A stretch of DNA of 17,928 nucleotides from DASPTB01 sp035623615 (lineage in GTDB: Bacteria > Actinomycetota > UBA4738), in assembly GCA_035623615.1 (NCBI GenBank), contig DASPTB010000264.1:1-17928 (forward strand). Direction: 5' to 3'. Every line of letters starts with the position of its first letter. Positions within the stretch are counted from its first letter, which is position 1. This document shows, piece by piece, positions 1 to 6,317 of the stretch. A program made the translations under genes and the position numbers. The notes beneath the pieces were generated by a model. The model saw only the letters and a program-made list of their open reading frames with translations. It searched no databases and was not told the origin of the DNA.

Positions 1-20
1 AGATGGGAGACGAACGATGA
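1..20 (+). CDS. Possible 3' end of an upstream gene (likely sigma factor), partial
   Basis: The frame that reads ATG at 3-5 ends with a TGA at 18-20. This TGA overlaps the ATG at 17-19 of the next gene as ATGA, the usual arrangement of translationally coupled genes. Genes of the CU044_5270 type normally follow an ECF/sigma-70-family sigma factor gene, so a sigma factor is the likely identity. Only five codons are visible, so neither the gene nor its function can be shown here. The call rests on the overlap and on family context. Confidence 0.25.
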
Positions 21-1063
21 ACGACCTTCGTGACGGACTCGGCCGGGCGGGACGTCAGGCGCCGCCGCTCGCCCCCGATTCGTTCGAGCGGGTGTCGCGC
101 CGCCGGGCCCACCGGGCGCGTCGCGGCCGGGTCACCGCGGCCGCGGTGTCGCTCGCGGTCGCGGCCCTCGCGATCGGCGGGGCGTTTCTCGCCTTCCGGC
201 CGCACGGGCAGCCCGGCGGCCCCGGGAAGATCCGCTCGGCCGCCGGCATGGACCTGTCGGTCGGCGCGGATCAGTACGCGTACGAGAAGACGGTCACCTA
301 TTCGTACGGCCCCGAGGGGGACGGGCAGGGATGGCCGCTGTTCGTCGACCGGTTCACCGAGCAGACCTGGTACCGGGGCGACGGGTCGGGGCGCGACGCG
401 ACGGTCGACGCCAACGACTTCTTCACGGCCGCCGATCGCGAGACCTACATCCAGCAGATGGGACACAACCCCCCGGACGTCGCCCCGAGCGACAAGACGT
501 ACGACGCGGGCGCGTATCCGACCGACACCGGGGACCTCGGCTACCTGTCGACCGATCCGGCCACCCTGCTCACCCAGCTGCAGGATCGGAGCGCCCCGAC
601 CGGCCGTTCGCCGCAGCCGGAGATCTCCGACAGCCCCGGGCAGGCGCCCGAGAACAGCCTCATGGTCTGGGGAGCGATCCAGCACCTGCTGCTCTTCGGC
701 CCCAACGCGTCCCCCGCGCTGAAGGCCGCCCTTTTCGAGGTTGCGGAGCAGCTTCCGGGCGTCGAGGTGGTCCAGAGCTCGACCGACCCGGTCGGCCGCT
801 CCGGCACCCTGCTGCGCTTGCGGGTGCAGGGAACGCAGGAGGAGTACTGGTTCGATCCCACCAGCGAGCAGCTCCTCGCATGGCAGTCGACCCACGAGAA
901 CGGCGTCACCATTCCGGCGATGTCGGCCGGCACGGTGACCGGCATGGAGATCGTCACGGACGCCGGCGTGACGGACTCGACGAACGACGGTGCGTCGCTC
1001 GTGAAGAGCTTCGTTCCCCCGCCGGTGACCGCGCCGCCGGCGATGCCCGACCCGCGGAGCTGA
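17..1063 (+). CDS. CU044_5270-like membrane-anchored protein
   Basis: A 348-residue protein with a basic N-terminal segment (residues 1-40, many Arg), one membrane segment at about 40-60, and a large, mostly extracytoplasmic region. The second half carries the pattern I recall for the actinobacterial CU044_5270 family: YLSTDPATLLTQL near residue 178, a stretch like SPALKAALFEVAEQLPGVEV, then a GRSGTLLRLR segment and a YWFDP segment. Members usually lie directly downstream of a sigma-70-family sigma factor and are thought to act like anti-sigma or signal-sensing partners; this is unproven for this protein. The start at 17 has GGGAGA at 5-10 as ribosome binding site and overlaps an upstream TGA. 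The tail is proline-rich. Family assignment is from memory of motifs; the biochemical role is unknown. Confidence 0.72.
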   Translation: MNDLRDGLGRAGRQAPPLAPDSFERVSRRRAHRARRGRVTAAAVSLAVAALAIGGAFLAFRPHGQPGGPGKIRSAAGMDLSVGADQYAYEKTVTYSYGPEGDGQGWPLFVDRFTEQTWYRGDGSGRDATVDANDFFTAADRETYIQQMGHNPPDVAPSDKTYDAGAYPTDTGDLGYLSTDPATLLTQLQDRSAPTGRSPQPEISDSPGQAPENSLMVWGAIQHLLLFGPNASPALKAALFEVAEQLPGVEVVQSSTDPVGRSGTLLRLRVQGTQEEYWFDPTSEQLLAWQSTHENGVTIPAMSAGTVTGMEIVTDAGVTDSTNDGASLVKSFVPPPVTAPPAMPDPRS

Positions 1064-1082
1064 CCGCGGGCGGGTGTGAGCC

Positions 1083-1101
1083 GGCGCGGACGGGCCGCGC
1101 C
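1083..1101 (+). terminator. Hairpin after the first gene, possible terminator
   Basis: GGCGCGG (1083-1089) pairs perfectly with CCGCGCC (1095-1101) around a 5-base loop, 20 bases after the stop codon at 1063. No T-run follows, which is common for actinobacterial terminators, so the function is inferred from position only. Confidence 0.35.
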
Positions 1102-1153
1102 GCGGAGACATCTGCCTTCCCAGCGCGGGTGACCCTCGTGCGGGCGCGAGGAA

Positions 1154-1159
1154 TAGGCT
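1154..1159 (+). promoter_or_regulatory. Candidate -10 box (TAGGCT) for the channel-like gene
   Basis: TAGGCT fits the actinobacterial TAnnnT consensus and lies in the 141-base gap before the GTG start at 1205. It would give a leader of about 40 bases that contains the strong ribosome binding site GGGGGAGG. A poor -35 match (GTGACC, 1129-1134) lies 19 bases upstream. Confidence 0.35.
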
Positions 1160-1204
1160 TGGGCTCCTGAGGGTTCGGCACCGCATGGTGTCGGGGGAGG
1201 CCGG

Positions 1205-2317
1205 GTGATCGCGCTTCGGGTGGTTGCCGTCGCGGCGGGCGTCTTCGTCGTCGCCGCGACGTTCGCGTCCGCTGTGCGCACGGTGATCTTGCCGCGGGGC
1301 GTCCCGTCCAGGATCACGCGAATCGTCTTCGTCGCGCTGCGGATCCTGTTCAACCTTCGGGCCCGCCCGTCCGCCTCGTACGAGCGCCGCGACCGCGTCC
1401 TGGCGCTGTACGGCCCGATCGGGTTGCTGTTGCTGCTCGTCGTCTGGGCGACGCTGCTGCTCTTCGGCTACACGCTCATCTACTGGGGAATCATCGGGGA
1501 CTCCTTCGGTGAGGCGTTCCGGATCTCCGGATCCTCGCTGCTCACCCTCGGCTTCCTCGAGCCGGTCCACATCGGGGCGGTGATCGTGGCGTTCGTCGAG
1601 GCGGCAATGGGCCTGATCCTGCTGGCTATGCTGATCACCTACCTGCCCAGCATCTACGCCGCCTTCTCCCGGCGGGAGGCGCTGGTGACGAGCCTCGAGG
1701 TCCGGGCCGGGTCGCCGCCGACCGGCGTCCGGCTTGTTCGCTTCTTCTTCGTGATGGAGCAACTCGACCGGCTGTCGGACTTCTGGAAGCGGTGGGAGGC
1801 CTGGTTCGTCGACATCGAGGAGAGCCACACGTCGTTCCCGACGCTCTCGTTCTTTCGCTCGCCGCAGCCGGAGCACTCGTGGATCACGGCCGCCGGGGCG
1901 GCGCTCGACGGCGCGTCGCTGCTGTCGGCCGCCGTCGATGTTCCCCGCGAGGCGTATGCGGAGTTCGCGATTCGGGCCGGATATCTTGCGCTGCAGCGTA
2001 TCTGCGACTTCTACGCGATTCCCTACCCGATCGACCCTCACTACCCCGACGAGCCGATATCGGTGTCCCGTGAGGAGTTCGACGAGGCGTGGGACTACCT
2101 GGTCGCCGAGGGCGTGCCGATGAAGCCGGACCGAGAGCGGGCGTGGCTCGACTTCGCCGGCTGGCGGGTCAACTACGACACCGTCCTGCTCGAGCTGGCG
2201 GCGTTCGTGTCGGCGCCCGTGGCGCCGTGGGTCTCGGACCGCGGGATCCGGGCCCGGCGGCCGCCGATCTTCCGCGTGGGGTCGGGCCGGCCCGTGAGGC
2301 AGCGCCGGCCGTCGTAG
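1205..2317 (+). CDS. Ion-channel-like membrane protein with atypical filter
   Basis: A 370-residue protein with hydrophobic segments at about 1-25, 70-92 and 122-150 and a re-entrant-looking loop at 100-120, followed by a soluble domain of about 220 residues. The loop reads SGSSLLTLGFLEP and the next helix contains FVEAAMGLILLAMLITYLP. This layout matches the pore helix, filter and inner helix of two-TM potassium channels (Ion_trans_2), but the usual TVGYGD filter is replaced by TLGFLE. The soluble part, including EAWFVDIEESH and FFRSPQPEHSWITAAGAALDGA, resembles a group of uncharacterised actinobacterial proteins I recall. GTG at 1205 is supported by GGGGGAGG ending 4 bases upstream. It could be a non-selective or inactive channel, or a sensor built on the fold. 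No partner gene in the window explains its role. Confidence 0.65.
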   Translation: MIALRVVAVAAGVFVVAATFASAVRTVILPRGVPSRITRIVFVALRILFNLRARPSASYERRDRVLALYGPIGLLLLLVVWATLLLFGYTLIYWGIIGDSFGEAFRISGSSLLTLGFLEPVHIGAVIVAFVEAAMGLILLAMLITYLPSIYAAFSRREALVTSLEVRAGSPPTGVRLVRFFFVMEQLDRLSDFWKRWEAWFVDIEESHTSFPTLSFFRSPQPEHSWITAAGAALDGASLLSAAVDVPREAYAEFAIRAGYLALQRICDFYAIPYPIDPHYPDEPISVSREEFDEAWDYLVAEGVPMKPDRERAWLDFAGWRVNYDTVLLELAAFVSAPVAPWVSDRGIRARRPPIFRVGSGRPVRQRRPS

Positions 2318-2320
2318 GCT
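2315..2320 (+). promoter_or_regulatory. Candidate -10 box (TAGGCT) for a leaderless oxidoreductase mRNA
   Basis: TAGGCT starts on the TAG stop codon of the channel-like gene and ends 7 bases before the GTG at 2328. That gene has no ribosome binding site in the 10-base gap. A TAnnnT box 6-8 bases before the start codon is the typical geometry of leaderless actinobacterial transcripts. No clear -35 was found. Confidence 0.45.
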
Positions 2321-2327
2321 CCTCGGC

Positions 2328-3731
2328 GTGCGGAGCCTCTGGCTGCAGGAAGCCCTCGACGGTGAGGAGGGCGGCGACGACGACGCCCCCGTCCTCCGGG
2401 GTTCGAAACGCGCCGACGTGTGCGTCGTCGGCGGCGGATACGTGGGGCTGTGGACGGCCCTTCGCATCAAGGAACTCGACCCGTCGGTGGATGTGGCCGT
2501 CGTCGAGGCGGACGTCTGCGGCGGCGGCGCGAGCGGGCGTAACGGCGGGTTCGTGCTCACCTGGTGGCCGAAGTTCGCGTCGATCGCCAAGCTCGGCGGC
2601 ATCGAGGAGTCGCGCCGCCTCTGCCGCGCTTCGTCCGACGGCGTGGCGTCGATCGGCGCGTTCTGCGTGGAGCACGGGATCGACGCCCGTTTCCACATGG
2701 ACGGATACCTCTGGGCCGCAACGAACGAGAGTCAGATGGGCGACTGGCGCCCCATGATCGACGGCCTCGCGCGCTACGACGAGCATCCGTTCGAGGAACT
2801 CGAGCCGGCGGAGGTCGCGGCGCGGACGGGCTCGCCCGTGCACCTCGGCGGCGCCTTCGAGCGAACGGCCGCCGTCGTCCAGCCCGCGCTGCTCGCGCGC
2901 GGCATGCGCCGGGTCGCCCTGGAGCGCGGGATCAGCATCTTCGAACGGTCGCCGATGGTCGACCTGGAAGCGGTGGCGGGGGGAGCGCTCGTCCGCACGG
3001 GCGTGGGCGCCGTCCGGGCCGGTCGCGTCGTCCTCGCCATGAACGCGTGGGCGGTGCGCTACGCGGAGATCCGCCGGCGCGTCCTGGTGATCGGCAGCGA
3101 TATCGTTGCCACGGCGCGGGCTCCCGAGCGGCTCGCGGAGATCGGCTGGACCGACGGCATGTCGATCTCGGACTCGCGCCTGCTCGTGCACTACTACCGG
3201 ACCACCGACGACGGCAGGGTCGCGTTCGGCAAAGGGGGTGGTCGCCTGGCGTTCGGCGGCGCCGTCGGCACGCGGTTCGAAGGCGAGGCTCCCTACGCCG
3301 CGGAGGCCGAGAAAGGCTTGCGCCGCACCTATCCCAAGCTGAAGGACGTTCCTGTGACCCACCGATGGACGGGCCCCATCGACCGGACGCGCAACGGGCT
3401 TCCCTTCTTCGCGACGCTCGGAGGATCGCCCGCCGTGGTGTACGGAGTGGGGTTCTCGGGCAACGGCGTCGGGCCCTCGTACGTCGCGGGCCGGATCCTG
3501 GCCTCGATGGCGCTCGACCGGGATGACGAGTGGTCGGCGTGTCCGCTGGTGGGGCGTCCCCACCGCCGGTGGCCGCCCGAACCCGCCCGGTTCGTGGGGG
3601 GCTCGACGATGAAAGGAGCGATGCTGCGGGTCGAGCGTGCGCAGGACGCCGGCCGGCCGCCGAGCGGCCTCGACACCGCCCTGTTGCGGCTCGCCCCCAC
3701 GGGGATCCTGCCGATGCGCGTGCGAACCTGA
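2328..3731 (+). CDS. FAD-dependent oxidoreductase (DAO family)
   Basis: A 467-residue protein of the D-amino-acid oxidase/glycine oxidase superfamily (Pfam DAO). A Rossmann FAD-binding motif, VCVVGGGYVGLWTA, lies at about residues 31-44, with the ribose-binding acidic residue E60 at the end of the second strand. It is followed by GGGASGRNGGF (65-75), typical of the group that includes gamma-glutamylputrescine oxidase-like and aminophosphonate oxidoreductase-like enzymes. The C-terminal half has HRWTGPIDRTRNGLPFF (345-361) and GVGFSGNGVGPS (373-384), the usual second FAD-contacting segment. The enzyme should oxidise an amine or amino acid and pass electrons to O2 or another acceptor; the substrate cannot be read from sequence. 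GTG at 2328 lies 10 bases after the upstream stop and looks leaderless. About 70 residues follow the last conserved block, consistent with family length. Confidence 0.85.
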   Translation: MRSLWLQEALDGEEGGDDDAPVLRGSKRADVCVVGGGYVGLWTALRIKELDPSVDVAVVEADVCGGGASGRNGGFVLTWWPKFASIAKLGGIEESRRLCRASSDGVASIGAFCVEHGIDARFHMDGYLWAATNESQMGDWRPMIDGLARYDEHPFEELEPAEVAARTGSPVHLGGAFERTAAVVQPALLARGMRRVALERGISIFERSPMVDLEAVAGGALVRTGVGAVRAGRVVLAMNAWAVRYAEIRRRVLVIGSDIVATARAPERLAEIGWTDGMSISDSRLLVHYYRTTDDGRVAFGKGGGRLAFGGAVGTRFEGEAPYAAEAEKGLRRTYPKLKDVPVTHRWTGPIDRTRNGLPFFATLGGSPAVVYGVGFSGNGVGPSYVAGRILASMALDRDDEWSACPLVGRPHRRWPPEPARFVGGSTMKGAMLRVERAQDAGRPPSGLDTALLRLAPTGILPMRVRT

Positions 3732-3798
3732 CGAGGACCCGCCGCATGTGGTAAAGCTACCTGACCATTCCACCGTCAACCTGGGAAAGGAAAGTCTC

Positions 3799-4182
3799 GT
3801 GAGGAAGCCGCCGAAGATCGCTCGTCTTCTGCTCGCCGGAGTGTTCGTCCGCTCGGGATGGAGAACGCTCAAGGATCCCGCTCGCATGGCGCCGGCGGCG
3901 ACAAAGCTCGGCCTCCCCGAGCCGGAGACGATGGTTCGCGTCAACAGCGTGGCCCACGTGGCTGGCGGCGTTGCGATGGCGCTGGGGATCTTCCCGCGGC
4001 TTGCCGCGGCCGGCCTCGCCGCGAGCCTGGTCCCGACGACGCTTGCGGGCCACCGGTTCTGGGAAACGGAGGACGAGCAGGCCCGAAACCAGCAGATCAC
4101 GCACTTCCTCAAGAACCTCGGCCTGATCGGCGGGCTGCTCGCGATCGCCGCTTGGCCCGATCGGTCCGTGGCTGCCGAATGA
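3799..4182 (+). CDS. DoxX family membrane protein
   Basis: A 127-residue protein with several hydrophobic segments (about 5-20, 48-62, 66-82 and 105-118). It has the DoxX hallmark near the C terminus: HRFWETEDEQARNQQ followed by HFLKNLGLIGGLL. DoxX-family proteins are small four-helix membrane proteins linked to redox or sulfur-related processes, but most have no defined function. The frame stays open back to 3637 inside the oxidoreductase gene. I chose GTG at 3799 because GGGAAAGGAAA (3783-3793) lies just upstream and the N-terminal sequence then matches the family. It follows the oxidoreductase by 67 bases and may share its transcript. It converges on the LarC-like gene. Confidence 0.8.
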   Translation: MRKPPKIARLLLAGVFVRSGWRTLKDPARMAPAATKLGLPEPETMVRVNSVAHVAGGVAMALGIFPRLAAAGLAASLVPTTLAGHRFWETEDEQARNQQITHFLKNLGLIGGLLAIAAWPDRSVAAE

Positions 4183-4219
4183 CGATCGGCGGGTCGGCGG
4201 CCTCTTGGAGGGGACGAAA

Positions 4220-5221
4220 CTAGTCGGCGCGGCGCACGGGAAGGACGCGGACGAGTCCTCCGTCCGCCTTGCTCCGTGCCAGGCGCAGAAGCGCCTCGAC
4301 CTCTTCCGGCGAGGCGACCATCGACAGTATGCCTCCGGAGCCACCACCGCGGGTCTGGACCGGAGTGAGCCACGCCTCCACGGCGCCGGCGCGGAACACC
4401 TCCTCCAGAAGCGCGTCGGGGTGGCGGGCGATGCGCTCGGCCACGTGTGCCTCGATGAGGACGTCGGTCTCGTCGCTCGACGCGGTGGCGGGGACCGCGG
4501 ACAGAAGCTGCGCGCTCCCGATCACGACCCGGAGCACGTTCGGAAGGTCGATCCGTTGATACCCCGCGCCGTACCCGACCACGTCGGATCGCATGGTCGG
4601 CATGTCGCCGTACCCCTCCGCCACGCTCGCGAGGATCGCCGCACCCGTCGCGTTCACGAGCTCGGCCGGGATCCCGCGTGAGTAGGTGGGAACTCCTCGG
4701 AGGAGCTCGAGCACCACCGGGCCCGGCACCGGCATCAGACCGTGCTCGGTTCGAACCATCCCCAGGCCCGTCGGTACCGCCGACGAGTACACGCGGTCGA
4801 TGTCGAGCATGTCGAGGGCGAGCGCGCACCCCACGACCTCGACGAGCGCGTCCACCTCGCCGGACTCGTGGAACGTGATGACCTCCGGCTCCTTGCCTCG
4901 GACGGCTGCCTCGGCCTGCGCGAGACGGTGGAAGATCCGCTGCGCGGTCCAGCGCGCGCGCTCGGGAAGGTCGGCCTGCTCGAGCATCGTGCGGATGCTC
5001 GCATAAGTGAGGATGACGTCCTGGGGAAGCGCGTTGACTTTGACGCGCGTCGCCGAGATGCCGCCGACGTCCACCGTCTCGCTCTCCAGACGAAAACCGA
5101 TGGTGGGCAGTCGATCCAGTCGTTCGGCGATGTCGTCGAGCCCTGCGCCCGCGTGCACCAGCGCCCCAAGCGCCATGACGCCGGTGACGCCGGAGAAGCA
5201 GTCGAAGTAGGCGAGGCGCAT
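4220..5221 (-). CDS. Divergent LarC-like nickel-insertion protein, short
   Basis: A 333-residue protein related to LarC (TIGR00299), the CTP-dependent enzyme that inserts nickel into the pincer cofactor of lactate racemase and relatives. Recognisable segments are YFDCFSG (5-11), TFHESGEVDALVEVVG (116-131, family HFHEVGAVD), EHGLMPVPGPVVLELLRG (159-176), ATGAAI (191-196), GYGAG (216-220) and PNVLRVVIG (227-235). A degenerate LarC2-like part follows (LLEEVFRAGAVEAWLTPVQT, 271-290). Oddities: the family GDM after the first motif is GVM here (V15 instead of Asp), and the protein stops about where the family GxRV strand occurs, some 70 residues short. No larB or larE lies in the window. ATG at 5221 matches the family N terminus; an in-frame GTG at 5227 is possible. 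It may be a specialised or non-catalytic homologue. Confidence 0.75.
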   Translation of the reverse strand: MRLAYFDCFSGVTGVMALGALVHAGAGLDDIAERLDRLPTIGFRLESETVDVGGISATRVKVNALPQDVILTYASIRTMLEQADLPERARWTAQRIFHRLAQAEAAVRGKEPEVITFHESGEVDALVEVVGCALALDMLDIDRVYSSAVPTGLGMVRTEHGLMPVPGPVVLELLRGVPTYSRGIPAELVNATGAAILASVAEGYGDMPTMRSDVVGYGAGYQRIDLPNVLRVVIGSAQLLSAVPATASSDETDVLIEAHVAERIARHPDALLEEVFRAGAVEAWLTPVQTRGGGSGGILSMVASPEEVEALLRLARSKADGGLVRVLPVRRAD

Positions 5222-5230
5222 GGGCACCGC

Positions 5231-5240
5231 ATTGTATACT
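5231..5240. promoter_or_regulatory. Divergent promoter core at a GTATAC palindrome
   Basis: The 69-base gap between the LarC-like gene (minus) and the DUF4446 gene (plus) holds the AT-rich sequence ATTGTATACT. On the plus strand TATACT (5235-5240) is a good -10 box. On the minus strand TACAAT (5236-5231) is a TAnnnT box 9 bases before the ATG at 5221. The two boxes overlap, so the two directions may compete. No convincing -35 was seen on either side. Confidence 0.4.
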
Positions 5241-5290
5241 TCCCCTCACAAACCCACCAGGGTTCGCGTCCCCCGAAGAGGTCGGTGTCG

Positions 5291-5833
5291 ATGCACCTTT
5301 CGAACTCCGAGCTGTCGCTCCTCGCAGTCGTTTCGCTTGCGGTTGCGGCGCTCGCGCTCGCTCTCGCCGCGGCCGGCGCCGCGCGCGGCCGGCGGCCGCA
5401 GGCGGATACCGCGCTCCCGCAGGGGGACCGCCTCGAGATGCTGCTGGAAAACCACGCCAAGCAGATCCAGCGCCTCGAAGCCGCAGCCCGCCGCCTGGCC
5501 TCGGGCGAACGCCAGCTCGCCGATCTTCTGCAGGGCACGATCAGCCACGTGGGGGTGGTGCGCTTCGACGCCTTCGAGGACATGGGCGGGCGGCTGTCGT
5601 TCTCCGCCGCGCTGCTGGACGGCAACGGCAATGGAATTGTCATCACTTCGATCAACGGAAGACAGGACACCCGCTGCTACGCCAAGGAGGTCCGCGGGGG
5701 GACCAGCGCTCACAACCTGTCGGGCGAGGAACAGCAGGCGATCCGCGACGCGCTCGCGTCGCCCCCGAGCAGCGGAACAGAGCGGCGAGGCTCGCCGACC
5801 GGGGAGGTGCGCTCGCATGTTCAGACGGGGTGA
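5291..5833 (+). CDS. DUF4446 family membrane protein
   Basis: A 180-residue protein with one membrane segment at about 9-30, a coiled-coil-like stretch (about 46-80, with MLLENHAKQIQRLEAAARRL), and the DUF4446 domain at about 87-155. The domain shows VGVVRFDAFEDMGGRLSF, ALLDGNGNGIVITSI, CYAKEV and LSGEEQQAI, all matching the family pattern. DUF4446 has no established function; it is a small membrane-anchored protein of Gram-positive bacteria. ATG at 5291 was chosen because GAAGAGG (5275-5281) sits 9 bases upstream; an in-frame GTG at 5285 is too close to it. The gene overlaps the bactofilin start by 17 bases, which implies coupled expression and perhaps a shared envelope role. Confidence 0.85.
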   Translation: MHLSNSELSLLAVVSLAVAALALALAAAGAARGRRPQADTALPQGDRLEMLLENHAKQIQRLEAAARRLASGERQLADLLQGTISHVGVVRFDAFEDMGGRLSFSAALLDGNGNGIVITSINGRQDTRCYAKEVRGGTSAHNLSGEEQQAIRDALASPPSSGTERRGSPTGEVRSHVQTG

Positions 5834-5876
5834 AGAGGACCGGCACGATCCGATCGAACCTGGGGAGGTGCGCATG
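5801..5876 (+). promoter_or_regulatory. Duplicated ribosome binding site giving two bactofilin starts
   Basis: The 12-base sequence GGGGAGGTGCGC occurs at 5801-5812 and again at 5862-5873. The first copy places GGAGG 9 bases before ATG 5817; the second places GGAGG 5 bases before the in-frame ATG 5874. Both look like efficient initiation sites. Confidence 0.6.
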
Positions 5877-6311
5877 GCCGACGCTGCGAGCTCGGAGGTG
5901 ACGGTCGTCGGGCAGGGAGCTCGCATCGAGGGCACGCTCGTGTCCGCGGGCTCGCTCCGCGTCGACGGCCAGGTGAAGGGAAAGATCAACGCGGAGGGCG
6001 ACGTCACGCTCTCGCCCCAGAGCCGGGTGGAGGCGGACATCCACGCGCAGAACGTCACGATCGGCGGGCAGTTCAGGGGCAACATCGTCGCGAAGGGGAA
6101 GACCGAGCTCACCAGGGGCGGCCGCGTCGACGGGAACATCACGTCGCGCACGCTCGTGGTCGCCGAGGGCGCCCTCTTCTCGGGGCAGTCCGTCATGGGT
6201 GAGCAGGCGAGTCAGGCGCAGCGGCCGGCTCCCGCTCAGCAAGGGGACGCCGCGGCGCGCAAGCACGACGAGACGGCACAGGGCGGCCAGGCCGAGCCGG
6301 CTCGGGCCTGA
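5817..6311 (+). CDS. Bactofilin (polymer-forming cytoskeletal protein)
   Basis: A 164-residue protein with the right-handed beta-helix pattern of bactofilins at about residues 25-125: short hydrophobic strands separated by Gly, as in VTVVGQGARIEGTL, LRVDGQVKGKI, VTIGGQFRGNIVAKGK, GGRVDGNI and LVVAEGALFSG. Bactofilins polymerise without nucleotide and act as membrane-associated scaffolds for cell-wall enzymes and other machinery. The C-terminal 35 residues are a low-complexity, Ala/Gln-rich tail. The N terminus MFRRGEE resembles the basic MF... membrane-binding peptide known from other bactofilins. A second in-frame ATG at 5874 has an equally good ribosome binding site, so a 145-residue form lacking that peptide may also be made. 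The gene overlaps DUF4446 and ends 6 bases before serS, indicating one operon. Confidence 0.9.
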   Translation: MFRRGEEDRHDPIEPGEVRMADAASSEVTVVGQGARIEGTLVSAGSLRVDGQVKGKINAEGDVTLSPQSRVEADIHAQNVTIGGQFRGNIVAKGKTELTRGGRVDGNITSRTLVVAEGALFSGQSVMGEQASQAQRPAPAQQGDAAARKHDETAQGGQAEPARA

Positions 6312-6317
6312 CGGGCC

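Noticed and set aside
3637..3798. Longer start for the DoxX-family protein inside the oxidoreductase gene
   Set aside because: The extra 54 residues are Cys/Pro/Arg-rich shadow sequence; GTG 3799 has a good ribosome binding site and fits the family.
2169..5249. Very long minus-strand open frame across the oxidoreductase, DoxX and LarC-like genes
   Set aside because: It is antisense or out of frame to three recognisable genes, is dominated by Arg/Gly/Pro, and has no domain. Long shadow frames are expected at this GC content.
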